Of a stretch of 42,898 nucleotides of DNA, positions 7,653 through 15,775 are shown piece after piece. This stretch comes from Mycobacteriales bacterium (GTDB lineage Bacteria > Actinomycetota > Actinomycetes > BP-191): the NCBI GenBank assembly GCA_035714365.1, contig DASTMB010000020.1, forward strand, positions 1 to 42,898. The letters run 5' to 3'. The notes beneath the pieces are model-generated. The model searched no databases, was not told where the DNA came from, and was given only the letters and a program-made list of their open reading frames with translations. Numbering within the stretch: position 1 is the stretch's first letter; each line of letters begins with the position of its first letter. A program made the position numbers and the translations under genes.

Positions 7653-8083
7653 CGGGCCCACCCCCTCGCCGTCGCCTCGCACAGCGCGACCTCCTTGACC
7701 CAGTACTCCCCGTCCAGGCTCCCCACGAGGAAGCTCGCGAGCAGCGGGCCGCCGGGCGCGCGGAGGTGGAACTTGACCTCCCCGGCGCCACTTTCGGCGA
7801 CGGACAGCAGCGCGCGGGGTGCCTTCGGGTAGTGCGCCGCGAGCAGCCGGTCGAGCGCCTCGGCAGGGGACGTCGCGGCCTGCCCCGACGCTGACTTCAC
7901 GTACCTGTCCGCCTTGACGACCATGGTCGGGCCTTGGCCGCAGGCCAGGGCGGTGACCTCGTGCTCCGGCGTCGTCGTGATCGGCGGCACGCCTCCGGTC
8001 GCCCCGCCCGCGGTGATCGCCACGATGGCTCCGGCGGCCGCGGCCAACGTTCCGGCGGCCGGTAGCCAGCGCCATGACAACAC
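7649..8083 (-). CDS. Membrane-anchored or exported hypothetical protein, first gene of the matrixin operon
   Basis: A 144-residue product begins with a short basic-hydrophobic segment (WRWLPAAGTLAAAAGAIVAITA) that is either a signal anchor or signal peptide, followed by an alpha/beta domain of about 110 residues with two Cys. I recognise no family. The start is GTG at 8083, preceded by an AGGGGGA ribosome site. It overlaps the protease gene by 4 bp (ATGA). Position upstream of a secreted protease is compatible with a propeptide-like chaperone or inhibitor, but nothing in the sequence proves this. Confidence 0.75.
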   Translation of the reverse strand: MLSWRWLPAAGTLAAAAGAIVAITAGGATGGVPPITTTPEHEVTALACGQGPTMVVKADRYVKSASGQAATSPAEALDRLLAAHYPKAPRALLSVAESGAGEVKFHLRAPGGPLLASFLVGSLDGEYWVKEVALCEATARGWAR

Positions 8084-8169
8084 GTTCGATTCCCCCTTTC
8101 GATGCCAAACGTGTCGACGAACAATGAGTTAGCACACGTCGATGGAGCTGCCAAGAGGGGCTGGTTGGA

Positions 8170-8727
8170 TCAGCCGTCGTTGTCGGGCTTGAGGTCGTCG
8201 GCGAGGCGTTGCAGCTCCGAACGCAGGAAGTCGCGCGTGACGACCTCGCCCAGCGCGAGGCGCACCGCCGCCACCTCGCGGGTCAGGTAGTCGGTGTCGG
8301 CGACGGCGCGCGCGTACTGCGCCCGGTCCTCCTCGAGGCTGACCCGGTCGCGGTCGGCCTGGCGGTTCTGCGCGAGCAGGATCAACGGCGCCGCGTACGC
8401 CGCCTGCGTCGAGAACGCGAGGTTCAGCAGGATGAACGGGAACGGGTCGAACGCCTTCAGCCCGCCGCGGCAGCGCGCCGACAGCTCGGCGACGGGGACG
8501 TTCTTCGGGCAGTCGTGGTGCGTGTGGTAGTAGCGGATGCCGACGACGGCGTTGTAGCCGATCCAGAACGCGACGAGCACCGTCTGGATGACGAGGAACC
8601 GCGCCGTGCCGAAGAACCGCGCGATCGACTCGGAGAACCGGCCGAACGCCTCGGGGTCGTAGTGCGGCCGCGGCAGCCCGCGGCGGATGATCCGCGGCTG
8701 GTCGAGGCGTTCCCTAGAGGACGGCAC
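8170..8727 (-). CDS. DUF1003 family membrane protein
   Basis: The 185-residue protein carries the DUF1003 pattern: a first membrane helix (FLVIQTVLVAFWIGYNAV), a Cys-containing loop, the signature FDPFPFILLNLAFSTQAAYA, then LILLAQNRQADRDR and a charged helical tail. Function of the family is unknown. Its GTG start lies inside the last 14 bp of the MgtE-like gene, so the two are co-translated. In mycobacteria the corresponding pair (as I recall, Rv1231c and Rv1232c) is also adjacent, which suggests that they work together, perhaps in divalent cation handling. Confidence 0.9.
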   Translation of the reverse strand: MPSSRERLDQPRIIRRGLPRPHYDPEAFGRFSESIARFFGTARFLVIQTVLVAFWIGYNAVVGIRYYHTHHDCPKNVPVAELSARCRGGLKAFDPFPFILLNLAFSTQAAYAAPLILLAQNRQADRDRVSLEEDRAQYARAVADTDYLTREVAAVRLALGEVVTRDFLRSELQRLADDLKPDNDG

Positions 8728-9961
8728 CGCCGACCTCCTCCTCGCGCCAGTTGTCCGGGAGGAGGTGGTCGAGGACGTCGTCGACCGTGACCGCGCCGAG
8801 CAGGTGGTGGCCCTCGTCGACGATGGGGACGGCGGTGAGGTTGTAGGTCGCGAGGTGCTGGGTGACCGCGCGCAACGACGCGTCCGGGCCGAGCGGGTCG
8901 AGGTCGGTGTCGGCGACGGACGACACGAGCGCCGACGGCGGCTCGCGGAGCAGCCGCTGGATGTGGCAGATGCCGAGGAACCGCCCGGTCGGGGTCTCGG
9001 TCGGCGGCCGGCACACGTAGACCTGGGAGGCGAGCGCGGGGGAGAGCTCGGGGTTGCGGACGTGGGCGAGCGCCTCGGCGACGGTGGCGTTCGGCAGCAG
9101 GATGATCGGCTCGGTGGTCATCAGGCCGCCGGCGGTGTTGTCGGCGTAGAGCAGCAGCCGGCGGACCGGCTCGGCCTCGTCCGGCTCCATCAGCTCCAGC
9201 AGCCGCGCGGCGTCCGCCTCGGGCATCTCCGACAGCAGGTCGGCGGCGTCGTCGGGCGCCATGGCTTCGAGGACGTCGGCGGCGCGCTCGTTGTCGAGGG
9301 TCTCGATGATCTCGACCTGCTCGTCCTCCGGCAGCTCCTCGAGGACGTCGGCGAGCCGCTCGTCGTCCAGGGCGGCGGCGACCTCCATGCGGCGCTTGTC
9401 GGAGAGGTTGTGCAGCTCGTTGGCGAGGTCGGCGGGGCGCAGCCCCTCGTACATGGCGAGCAGGTTGGTGGCGCCCTGCCCGTGCTCCTCGGCGGCGAAG
9501 CCGGACACCTCGTCCCAGCGCAGCTCCTGCTGGTGGCCGCGCCGCCGCACGCCGCCGCTGCGGACGGCGACGCGGGTGAGCTGCCAGTCGCCGGTGCGGG
9601 TCTGCTCCATCGCGCAGTCGTAGACGACGACCTGGGTGCCGGTCTCCAGCACCTGCACCTTGCGGTCGAGCAGGTCCTCGAGGACCAGCGTCTCGCTCGT
9701 CCGCCGCTCGAACCGCCGCAGGCTCACCGTCCCGCTCGTCAGCACGACCTGGCTCGAGTCGAACGAGCGCACCCGCAGGATCGGCACGAAGATCCGCCGC
9801 CGCTGCACGTCGACCACGAGGCCCAGCACGCGCGGCGGCTGGCCGCCGACGCGCAACGTCGCGACGACGTCGCGGACCCGCCCGACCTGGTCGCCGTTGG
9901 GGTCGAAGACGACGAGACCGGACAGCCGCGCGCAGAACACGCGCTGGAGGGTCGTCGTCAT
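8714..9961 (-). CDS. MgtE-like cytosolic protein: PRC-barrel, MgtE_N and two CBS domains, no channel
   Basis: The 415-residue protein begins with a PRC-barrel-like region (LSGLVVFDPNGDQVGRVRDV), then a MgtE N-terminal superhelical domain with repeated LADVLEELPEDE / AADVLEAMAPDDAADLL units, then tandem CBS domains to the C-terminus. In true MgtE channels these domains sense Mg2+ and gate a five-helix pore; that pore is missing here, so this is a stand-alone sensor or scaffold. ATG 9961 lies six bases after a TAGCCT box on the minus strand, so the mRNA may be leaderless. It overlaps the DUF1003 gene by 14 bp, a plausible membrane partner. Function is inferred from domains only. Confidence 0.92.
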   Translation of the reverse strand: MTTTLQRVFCARLSGLVVFDPNGDQVGRVRDVVATLRVGGQPPRVLGLVVDVQRRRIFVPILRVRSFDSSQVVLTSGTVSLRRFERRTSETLVLEDLLDRKVQVLETGTQVVVYDCAMEQTRTGDWQLTRVAVRSGGVRRRGHQQELRWDEVSGFAAEEHGQGATNLLAMYEGLRPADLANELHNLSDKRRMEVAAALDDERLADVLEELPEDEQVEIIETLDNERAADVLEAMAPDDAADLLSEMPEADAARLLELMEPDEAEPVRRLLLYADNTAGGLMTTEPIILLPNATVAEALAHVRNPELSPALASQVYVCRPPTETPTGRFLGICHIQRLLREPPSALVSSVADTDLDPLGPDASLRAVTQHLATYNLTAVPIVDEGHHLLGAVTVDDVLDHLLPDNWREEEVGGAVL

Positions 9962-9967
9962 GCCGCG

Positions 9968-9993
9968 AGGCTACCGCCGCCCCGGCCTAGGCT
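9968..9993. promoter_or_regulatory. Divergent leaderless promoter pair for the MgtE-like gene and phzF
   Basis: On the minus strand TAGCCT (9973-9968) is 6 nt before the ATG at 9961. On the plus strand TAGGCT (9988-9993) is 7 nt before the GTG at 10001. Neither start has a Shine-Dalgarno sequence, and only 39 bp separate the two genes, so both are probably transcribed from their start codons. Confidence 0.5.
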
Positions 9994-10000
9994 CCCGTAC

Positions 10001-10795
10001 GTGACCGACCTGACCTACCACGTCGTCGACGTGTTCACCGACCGCGCCTACGCCGGCAACCCGCTCGCGGTGGTGCTCGGCGCCGACGACCTGACGACGC
10101 CGCAGCTCGCCGCGCTGGCGCGCGAGTTCAACCTCTCGGAGACGGCGTTCCCGATGGCGGGCGACGACGAGTGCGACTACCGCATCCGCATCTTCACGCC
10201 GGAGACGGAGCTGCCGTTCGCCGGCCACCCGTCGGTCGGGACGGCGTGGCTGCTCGCGTCGCTCGGGCGGATCGGCCACGGCCGCGTCGTGCAGCGCTGC
10301 GGCGCGGGGCTGCTGCCGTTGACGGTCGACGCCAACGGCGCCGAGCTCACCGGCGGCACGCCCACCGCCGACGCGGCGACGAACGTCGCGTCGACCGGGC
10401 TGCCGTTCGTGTTCGCGGAGGTGCCGGAGGAGGAGGTGGCGACGGCGACGGTCGGGACCGCGCAACGCCACGAGGTGGAGGGCACCGCCGGCGTCGCGAT
10501 GTTCGCGTGGGACCCGGCGGCGCGGACGTCGCACGCGCGGGTGTTCGCGTTCGGGGCCGGGGTGCCGGAGGACCCGGCGACCGGGTCGGCGGCCACGGCG
10601 TTCGGCGCGTGGCTGGCCGCGAAAGGCTACGTGCCGGCCGACGGCGAGACGGCGTACACGGTCCGCCAGGGCGCGGAGATCGGCCGCCCGAGCACGTTGT
10701 ACGGAACGGTCGTCACGCGCGGCGGCGCGGCGGTGGAGGTGCGCGTGGCGGGCGGCGTCGTACCGGTCGCCAACGGCACGATCCGGGTGCCCTAG
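10001..10795 (+). CDS. PhzF family isomerase/epimerase
   Basis: Two-domain diaminopimelate-epimerase-fold protein of 264 residues. The catalytic glutamate of the family is Glu47 in the NLSETAF motif; other signatures are VFTDRAYAGNPLAVV at the N-terminus, FAGHPSVGTAWLL and the C-terminal GSAATAFGAWL. PhzF of phenazine synthesis is the named member, but most actinobacterial homologues are stand-alone enzymes of unknown substrate, and no phenazine genes are nearby. The GTG start is chosen because it gives the family N-terminus and lies 7 bp after TAGGCT. The gene converges on 10801-11727 with a 5 bp gap. Confidence 0.93.
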   Translation: MTDLTYHVVDVFTDRAYAGNPLAVVLGADDLTTPQLAALAREFNLSETAFPMAGDDECDYRIRIFTPETELPFAGHPSVGTAWLLASLGRIGHGRVVQRCGAGLLPLTVDANGAELTGGTPTADAATNVASTGLPFVFAEVPEEEVATATVGTAQRHEVEGTAGVAMFAWDPAARTSHARVFAFGAGVPEDPATGSAATAFGAWLAAKGYVPADGETAYTVRQGAEIGRPSTLYGTVVTRGGAAVEVRVAGGVVPVANGTIRVP

Positions 10796-10800
10796 CCCTA

Positions 10801-11727
10801 TCAGCCCCGGTAGGGGCGGGGCGGCGTCTGGTCGGCGGCGCGGCGGGAACGCCCGTGCAGCGTCACCGGCACCCGCGTCTCGGTCGTCGCGGGGGACGGC
10901 GCCGGAGCCTCGGAACGCGCGCTCCAGTTGAAGTTGCTCGGCTGCTCGACGAGCTGCCCGGTCGGGATCAGCCGCGCGACCTTGCACTCGCGCGCCCAGC
11001 GGTCGCCGGCGGCGTCGCCGTCGCGGTTGTTGAGACGCTTGCCGACGAGCAGGGGGACGACCTCGTTCCACGCGGGCGAGCCCGGCGGCACCAGCTCGAC
11101 GGCGGCGCGCCAGGCGACGAGCAGCCCCCACTTGTCCTTCGACCGGACGCTGACGACGGCGGAGTCCGCCTCGGCGAGGCCCGGCATGAGCTGCTCGGAG
11201 CCGTCGAACACGACGTAGACCGCGCCCTTGTGCCAGACGTGCCACACCGGCCGCGACGACTGGCCCTCGAGGCCGTCGTAGGAGAGCCAGACGAGCTCGG
11301 ACTTCTTCGTCGTCTCCTCGATGAGCGGGTCGACGGCGACGGGGGCGCCGCCGACGGCGCCCGGACCCGGCTCGACGAACACCGGCACGCCGGGCACCGG
11401 CTCGTCGTCGATCGTGAAGACCAGCTCGTACTCGCCGACGGCGATCTCGAGGGACGCGACGCGGTCCTCGACGTCGTTCGTGTAGTACTCGCCCTGGAGC
11501 TCGACGATCCGCGGGTGCGAGCGGTACATCGTCAGGCGGTCGGAGGTCCGGACGATGCGGAAGTCCTCGACGTAGGCGCCCTGCGGGCCCGACCAGCCAC
11601 GCCGGACGACGAACGGCTGGGTGCGGCCGCCCCGGTTGCCGAACGCGTGGACGACGGGGTCGCCGGCACCCTGCTCGTGCAGCTGCTCGTCGATGGCGAT
11701 GGCGTAGCGCAGGCGGGCTCTGGGCAC
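10801..11727 (-). CDS. Conserved hypothetical protein, possible FMN/F420 split-barrel domain
   Basis: The 308-residue protein is soluble. The first half contains beta-rich segments around VRRGWSGPQGAYVEDFRI and IAVGEYELVFTIDD. The region WHVWHKGAVYVVFDGSEQ followed by SAVVSVRSKDKWGLLVAW resembles the strand pattern of pyridoxamine-phosphate-oxidase-like split barrels, although I cannot confirm this. The last 50 residues are Pro/Arg-rich and probably disordered. The start is GTG at 11727, eight bases after a TATAGT box shared with the divergent transporter gene. Function unknown. Confidence 0.75.
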   Translation of the reverse strand: MPRARLRYAIAIDEQLHEQGAGDPVVHAFGNRGGRTQPFVVRRGWSGPQGAYVEDFRIVRTSDRLTMYRSHPRIVELQGEYYTNDVEDRVASLEIAVGEYELVFTIDDEPVPGVPVFVEPGPGAVGGAPVAVDPLIEETTKKSELVWLSYDGLEGQSSRPVWHVWHKGAVYVVFDGSEQLMPGLAEADSAVVSVRSKDKWGLLVAWRAAVELVPPGSPAWNEVVPLLVGKRLNNRDGDAAGDRWARECKVARLIPTGQLVEQPSNFNWSARSEAPAPSPATTETRVPVTLHGRSRRAADQTPPRPYRG

Positions 11728-11735
11728 GGCCCGAA

Positions 11736-11743
11736 ACTATAGT
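11736..11743. promoter_or_regulatory. Self-complementary ACTATAGT: shared -10 of two divergent leaderless genes
   Basis: The palindrome reads TATAGT on both strands. On the plus strand it ends 6 bp before GTG 11750; on the minus strand 8 bp before GTG 11727. Only 22 bp separate the genes and neither has a Shine-Dalgarno sequence, so a single symmetric -10 element apparently serves both. Confidence 0.6.
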
Positions 11744-11749
11744 CGGGCG

Positions 11750-12703
11750 GTGGCAGCCGACCGAACCGCGGAGCGCGACGCGGCCCCCCGGGTCGGTGCG
11801 CTGGCCCGCCCGCCGCGCGGCGACGTGTGGCTGATCGTCCTCGGCGTGAGCGGCGTGTCGACGTCCGCGCCGCTGATCCGGGCCGCCGCGGCGCCGGCGT
11901 TCGCGGTGGCGTTCTGGCGCAACGCCATGGCCTGCGGCGTGCTCGTCCCGTGGACCTGGGCCCGGGCGCGGGACGAGGTACGGGCGCTGACGGCGCGCGA
12001 CAAGCGGCTGGCGCTGCTCGCCGGCGGGCTGCTCGCGCTGCACTTCGCGACGTGGATCCCGTCGCTGTCGTTCACGTCGGTGGCGTCGTCCACGGCGCTC
12101 GTCGCGACGCAGCCGGTGTGGGCGGCGCTGATCGCGCGGTACCGCGGCGACAACGTGCCCGCGCTCGGCTGGGCGGGCATCTGGCTGGCCGTGCTGGGCG
12201 CCGTGCTGCTGACCGGCATCGACCTGCACTTCTCGGCGCGCGCGCTGACCGGAGACCTGCTCGCGCTCGTGGGCGGGTTCTTCGCGGCGGCGTACGTGAC
12301 GGTCGGCGCGGAGGTGCGCCGCACCGTGTCGACCACCGTCTACACGACCGTCTGCTACGCCACCACGGCGGTGCTGCTGCTCGTCCTGCTCGGCGCGACG
12401 CGCACCCGCATGGTCGGCTTCCCGGCGCGGACGTGGCTCTCCATCGCCGAGCTCACGGTCGCCGCGCAGCTGCTGGGGCACAGCGTGTTCAACCGCGTGC
12501 TGAAGACGACGAGCCCGACGGTCGTGTCCATCTCGATCCTGTTCGAGATCGTCGGCGCGACGGTGCTGGCGGCGGTGTACCTGAACGAACGCCCGCGCCT
12601 GGTCGCGCTGCCCGCCGCCCTGGTCATCGTCGCGGGCATCGTCGCCGTCATCCGCGCGGGGGAGCGCCGCCCCGCCGTCGCCGGCGTGCCGGCCGTCGAG
12701 TGA
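11750..12703 (+). CDS. EamA/DMT superfamily transporter
   Basis: Drug/metabolite transporter of 317 residues with ten predicted transmembrane helices in two EamA repeats (about residues 27-160 and 170-305). Family hallmarks are STSAPLIRAAAAPAFAVAFWR in helix 1-2, the end of the first repeat with WLAVLGAVLLTGID, and SPTVVSISILFEIVGATVLA in the second. Members export or import amino acids, nucleotides or other metabolites; the substrate cannot be predicted. The GTG start sits 6 bp after TATAGT and likely gives a leaderless mRNA. The C-terminus is Arg/Pro/Val-rich and cytoplasmic. Confidence 0.9.
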   Translation: MAADRTAERDAAPRVGALARPPRGDVWLIVLGVSGVSTSAPLIRAAAAPAFAVAFWRNAMACGVLVPWTWARARDEVRALTARDKRLALLAGGLLALHFATWIPSLSFTSVASSTALVATQPVWAALIARYRGDNVPALGWAGIWLAVLGAVLLTGIDLHFSARALTGDLLALVGGFFAAAYVTVGAEVRRTVSTTVYTTVCYATTAVLLLVLLGATRTRMVGFPARTWLSIAELTVAAQLLGHSVFNRVLKTTSPTVVSISILFEIVGATVLAAVYLNERPRLVALPAALVIVAGIVAVIRAGERRPAVAGVPAVE

Positions 12704-12786
12704 CGCCGGCGCCGGTACGGCGACCGGGTGACGTCCGACAACGGGCCGCGGCGGCGGTGGGACGCGAGGCACTGACGCGGGTTCGT

Positions 12787-12792
12787 TAGCAT
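12787..12792 (+). promoter_or_regulatory. -10 box TAGCAT of a probably leaderless lyase gene
   Basis: TAGCAT ends 7 bp before ATG 12800 with no Shine-Dalgarno sequence between; no good -35 hexamer is visible. Confidence 0.45.
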
Positions 12793-12799
12793 CCGGCGC

Positions 12800-13750
12800 A
12801 TGCCGACGCTGCGTCCCCGCCGTTCCTGCCTCGCCGTCCCCGGCTCCTCGCCGAAGATGCTCGGGAAGGCCCAGGGCCTGCCCGCCGACCAGGTTTTCCT
12901 CGACCTCGAGGACTCGGTCGCGCCGCTCGCCAAGGAGGAGGCGCGCGCCAACGTCGTCGCCGCCCTCAACGACGGTGGCTGGGGCGACAAGACCCGCGTC
13001 GTGCGCGTCAACGACCTGACGACGAAGTGGACCTACCGCGACGTCATCACCGTGGTCGAGGGCGCCGGCGCGAACCTCGACTGCGTCATGCTGCCGAAGG
13101 TCCAGACGCCCGAGCAGGTGGTCTGGCTGGACCTGCTGCTCACGCAGATCGAGCAGACGATGGGGTTCGAGAACCGCATCGGCATCGAGGCGCAGATCGA
13201 GAACGCCAAGGGCCTGGTCAACGTCGACGCGATCGCCGGCGCGAGCGACCGGGTCGAGACGATCATCTTCGGGCCGGCCGACTTCATGGCCAGCATCAAC
13301 ATGAAGTCGCTCGTCGTCGGTGCGCCGCACCCGGACTACAACGGTGACCCGTACCACTACATCCTCATGCGCATCCTCATGGCGGCGCGGACCTACGACC
13401 TGCAGGCGATCGACGGGCCGTACCTCCAGATCAAGGACGTGGAGGGCTTCACCGCGGTCGCGAAGCGCAGCGCGGCGCTGGGCTTCGACGGCAAGTGGGT
13501 GCTGCACCCCGGCCAGATCGACGCGGCGAACGAGGTGTACTCGCCGAGCCAGGAGCAGTACGACCACGCCGAGCTGATCCTCGACGCGTACGAGTACTTC
13601 ACGTCCGAGGCCGGCGGGAAGCGCGGGGCCGTGATGCTCGGCGACGAGATGATCGACGAGGCGTCGCGGAAGATGGCGCTCGTCATCGCCGGCAAGGGCC
13701 GCGCGGCGGGCATGGGCCGGACGAGCAAGTTCGAGCCGCCGGCGGAGTGA
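12800..13750 (+). CDS. HpcH/HpaI (CitE-type) CoA-ester lyase
   Basis: TIM-barrel lyase of 316 residues that cleaves beta-hydroxyacyl-CoA esters such as malyl-, citramalyl- or hydroxymethylglutaryl-CoA. Visible signatures are RRSCLAVPGSSPKMLGKA at the N-terminus, the metal-site strand FLDLEDSVAP, VMLPKVQTPEQV, the second metal ligand region IGIEAQIENAKGL and FGPADFMASI, and the closing GKWVLHPGQIDAAN. The extra C-terminal region is typical of the malyl-CoA/Rv2498c-like subgroup. An acyl-CoA dehydrogenase and a MaoC dehydratase lie 0.8 and 4 kb downstream on the same strand, as in the mycobacterial leucine/itaconate catabolic cluster. The exact substrate is not deducible. Confidence 0.93.
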   Translation: MPTLRPRRSCLAVPGSSPKMLGKAQGLPADQVFLDLEDSVAPLAKEEARANVVAALNDGGWGDKTRVVRVNDLTTKWTYRDVITVVEGAGANLDCVMLPKVQTPEQVVWLDLLLTQIEQTMGFENRIGIEAQIENAKGLVNVDAIAGASDRVETIIFGPADFMASINMKSLVVGAPHPDYNGDPYHYILMRILMAARTYDLQAIDGPYLQIKDVEGFTAVAKRSAALGFDGKWVLHPGQIDAANEVYSPSQEQYDHAELILDAYEYFTSEAGGKRGAVMLGDEMIDEASRKMALVIAGKGRAAGMGRTSKFEPPAE

Positions 13751-13769
13751 CGCGGCGGCGGACGGTCCG

Positions 13770-14045
13770 GTGGCCGACGACGCGCTCGCCGGCACGCTGG
13801 ACGTGCTGGCGCGCCGGGGCGCGCTCGCGGTGTTCCGCGCGCTGACCGGAGGGGCGTTGGGGGAGCGCGCGCTGGCGGCGCGGCTGCACGGGTTCGCGCC
13901 GAGCGTCGTGACGCAACGCGTCCACGACCTGCGCCGGATCGGGGTGGTGGAGGTCGTGCCGGAGAACGGCGACCTGCGCCTGTCGCCGCGCGGGCGGCGG
14001 CTCCAGGGGCTGCTCGACCAGCTCGAACGCTGGTCGGCCGGCTGA
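13770..14045 (+). CDS. Small winged-helix (HxlR-like) DNA-binding protein
   Basis: The 91-residue product folds as a minimal winged helix: LARRGALAVFRALTGGALGERALAARL, the recognition helix APSVVTQRVHDLRRIGVV and a wing VVPENGDLRLSPRGRRL. This matches HxlR-type regulators without their N-terminal Cys. The start is GTG at 13770, 19 bp after the lyase stop, so it could be co-transcribed and sense a related metabolite. There is no strong ribosome site. A pronounced hairpin follows it. Confidence 0.75.
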   Translation: MADDALAGTLDVLARRGALAVFRALTGGALGERALAARLHGFAPSVVTQRVHDLRRIGVVEVVPENGDLRLSPRGRRLQGLLDQLERWSAG

Positions 14046-14049
14046 CGTA

Positions 14050-14083
14050 CGGCCGCGGCGGGTGCTGGGACCCGCCGCGGCCG
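14050..14083. terminator. 14-bp stem hairpin between convergent genes
   Basis: Perfect arms 14050-14063 and 14070-14083 enclose a 6-nt loop. It lies 5 bp after the winged-helix gene and 10 bp before the end of the convergent DUF4190 gene, so it can terminate both. There is no T-run. Confidence 0.7.
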
Positions 14084-14092
14084 CGTCGGTGC

Positions 14093-14374
14093 CTAGCTGT
14101 TGTTGCGGGCGTTGTTCAGGACGGCCACGCCGATCGCCATGCCGGCGATCATGCAGACGACGCCGGCCACCGCGGCCCAGACGCCGAGGCGGTCGCCCTT
14201 ACGCCACGCGACGATGCCGCAGATGATCGCGGCCGGGCCGAACACGATCGGCAGGAACAGCAGCGACAGCGCCGCGCAGACGAAGCCGACGATGCTCAGC
14301 GTCCGGCCGCCGCCGGTGCCGGTCGTCGTCAGGTCGTGCGGGGTGCTGGTCCTGGTGTCGAGGTCGGTACGCAT
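14093..14374 (-). CDS. DUF4190-like small membrane protein
   Basis: The 93-residue protein has a Thr/Gly-rich cytoplasmic N-terminus and two hydrophobic helices (about residues 26-58 and 66-86) joined by WRKGDRLG. The helix pattern SIVGFVCAALSLLFLP with GPAAIICGIVAW matches the actinobacterial DUF4190 type. The ATG at 14374 has an AGAGGGAG ribosome site upstream. Function unknown; many actinobacteria carry several copies. Confidence 0.75.
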   Translation of the reverse strand: MRTDLDTRTSTPHDLTTTGTGGGRTLSIVGFVCAALSLLFLPIVFGPAAIICGIVAWRKGDRLGVWAAVAGVVCMIAGMAIGVAVLNNARNNS

Positions 14375-14532
14375 CGCGGTCTCCCTCTGGGTCGGTTTCC
14401 CCGTAACCGGGTTGGCTGCGCGGCGGTGTACCCAGCCGCGAGCGCGTTCACGCGGCTGCGCGATACTCGGCGGAACACAGCCGCGGCCGGCAGCACCTGC
14501 GCCGGACCGCCGTAGTCGAAGGGACCCGCCAC

Positions 14533-15732
14533 ATGGGCCGGCTCGCGCAGACCGACGGGCTCACCGAGATCCAGCAGGAGATCCTCGGCACCGTCCGCAC
14601 GTTCGTGGACAAGGAGATCCTGCCGTACGCCACCGACCTCGAGCACAAGGACGAGTTCCCCGAGGCGATCGTCGAGGGCATGAAGGAGATGGGCCTGTTC
14701 GGGCTCATGATCCCGGAGGAGTACGGCGGTCTCGGCGAGTCGCTGCTCACCTACGCGCTCGTCGTCGAGGAGCTGTCCCGCGGCTGGATGAGCATCAGCG
14801 GGATCATCAACACGCACTTCATCGTGGCGTACCTGCTCAAGCAGCACGGGTCGCAGGAGCAGCGCGAGCGCCTGCTGCCGAAGATGGCCGCCGGCGAGGT
14901 GCGCGGCGCGTTCTCCATGTCCGAGCCGGGCTGCGGCTCCGACGTCTCCGCCATCAAGACGAAGGCCGTCCTCGACGGCGACGAGTACGTGATCAACGGC
15001 CAGAAGATGTGGCTCACCAACGGTGCCCGCGCCGGCGTCGTGGCGACGTTGGTGAAGACCGACGAGGGCGCCGAGTCGGTCTACAAGAACATGACGACGA
15101 TCCTGGTGGAGAAGGAGCCCGGCTTCGGCGAGACCGCCCCCGGCGTCACCGTCCCCGGCAAGATCGAGAAGATGGGCTACAAGGGCGTCGAGACGACCGA
15201 GCTGGTCTTCACCGACCACCGCGTCCCCGCATCGGCCGTCCTCGGCGGCGACGCCGGCCGCGGCCGCGGCTTCTACCAGATGATGGACGGCGTCGAGGTC
15301 GGCCGCGTCAACGTCGCCGCGCGCGGCTGCGGCGTCTCGCTGCGGGCGTTCGAGCTGGCCATCGCCTACGCGCAGCAGCGGGAGACGTTCGGCAAGCCGA
15401 TCGCGCAGCACCAGGCCGTGATGTTCAAGCTCGCCGAGATGGCCACCAAGGTCGAGGCGGCGCACAACATGATGGTGATGGCGGCGCGGAAGAAGGACTC
15501 CGGCCAGCGCAACGACGTCGAGGCCGGCATGGCGAAGTACCTCGCCAGCGAGTACTGCGCGGAGGTCGTGCAGGACGCGTTCCGCATCCACGGCGGCTAC
15601 GGCTACTCGAAGGAGTACGAGATCGAGCGCCTCTACCGCGAGGCCCCGATGCTGCTCATCGGCGAGGGCACGTCCGAGATCCAGAAGATGATCGTCGGTC
15701 GCCGCCTGCTGGAGGAGTACGCGCTGCGGTGA
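14533..15732 (+). CDS. Acyl-CoA dehydrogenase
   Basis: FAD enzyme of 399 residues that introduces an alpha-beta double bond into an acyl-CoA. All landmarks of the short/branched-chain group are present: an N-terminal helical domain, AFSMSEPGCGSDVSAIKT (flavin-binding), INGQKMWLTNGARA, GRVNVAARGCGVSLRAFELA, and IHGGYGYSKEYEIERLYREA followed by GEGTSEIQ, whose Glu is the usual catalytic base position. The ATG is preceded by GAAGGGA. Its position between a CitE-type lyase and a MaoC dehydratase suggests a branched-chain (isovaleryl- or methylsuccinyl-like) substrate, which remains an inference. Confidence 0.95.
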   Translation: MGRLAQTDGLTEIQQEILGTVRTFVDKEILPYATDLEHKDEFPEAIVEGMKEMGLFGLMIPEEYGGLGESLLTYALVVEELSRGWMSISGIINTHFIVAYLLKQHGSQEQRERLLPKMAAGEVRGAFSMSEPGCGSDVSAIKTKAVLDGDEYVINGQKMWLTNGARAGVVATLVKTDEGAESVYKNMTTILVEKEPGFGETAPGVTVPGKIEKMGYKGVETTELVFTDHRVPASAVLGGDAGRGRGFYQMMDGVEVGRVNVAARGCGVSLRAFELAIAYAQQRETFGKPIAQHQAVMFKLAEMATKVEAAHNMMVMAARKKDSGQRNDVEAGMAKYLASEYCAEVVQDAFRIHGGYGYSKEYEIERLYREAPMLLIGEGTSEIQKMIVGRRLLEEYALR

Positions 15733-15775
15733 GGGCGGCAGGAGCGGCGGCGGGCGGCGGCGAACACGTCGCCCC

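Noticed and set aside
10001-10795. Phenazine biosynthesis locus
   Set aside because: PhzF-like proteins are widespread orphans and no other phz gene is nearby.
9971-13795. A 1274-codon open frame on the minus strand
   Set aside because: It is antisense to several well-recognised genes and its translation is an Arg/Ala/Pro/Gly-rich, domain-free composition typical of GC-rich shadow frames.
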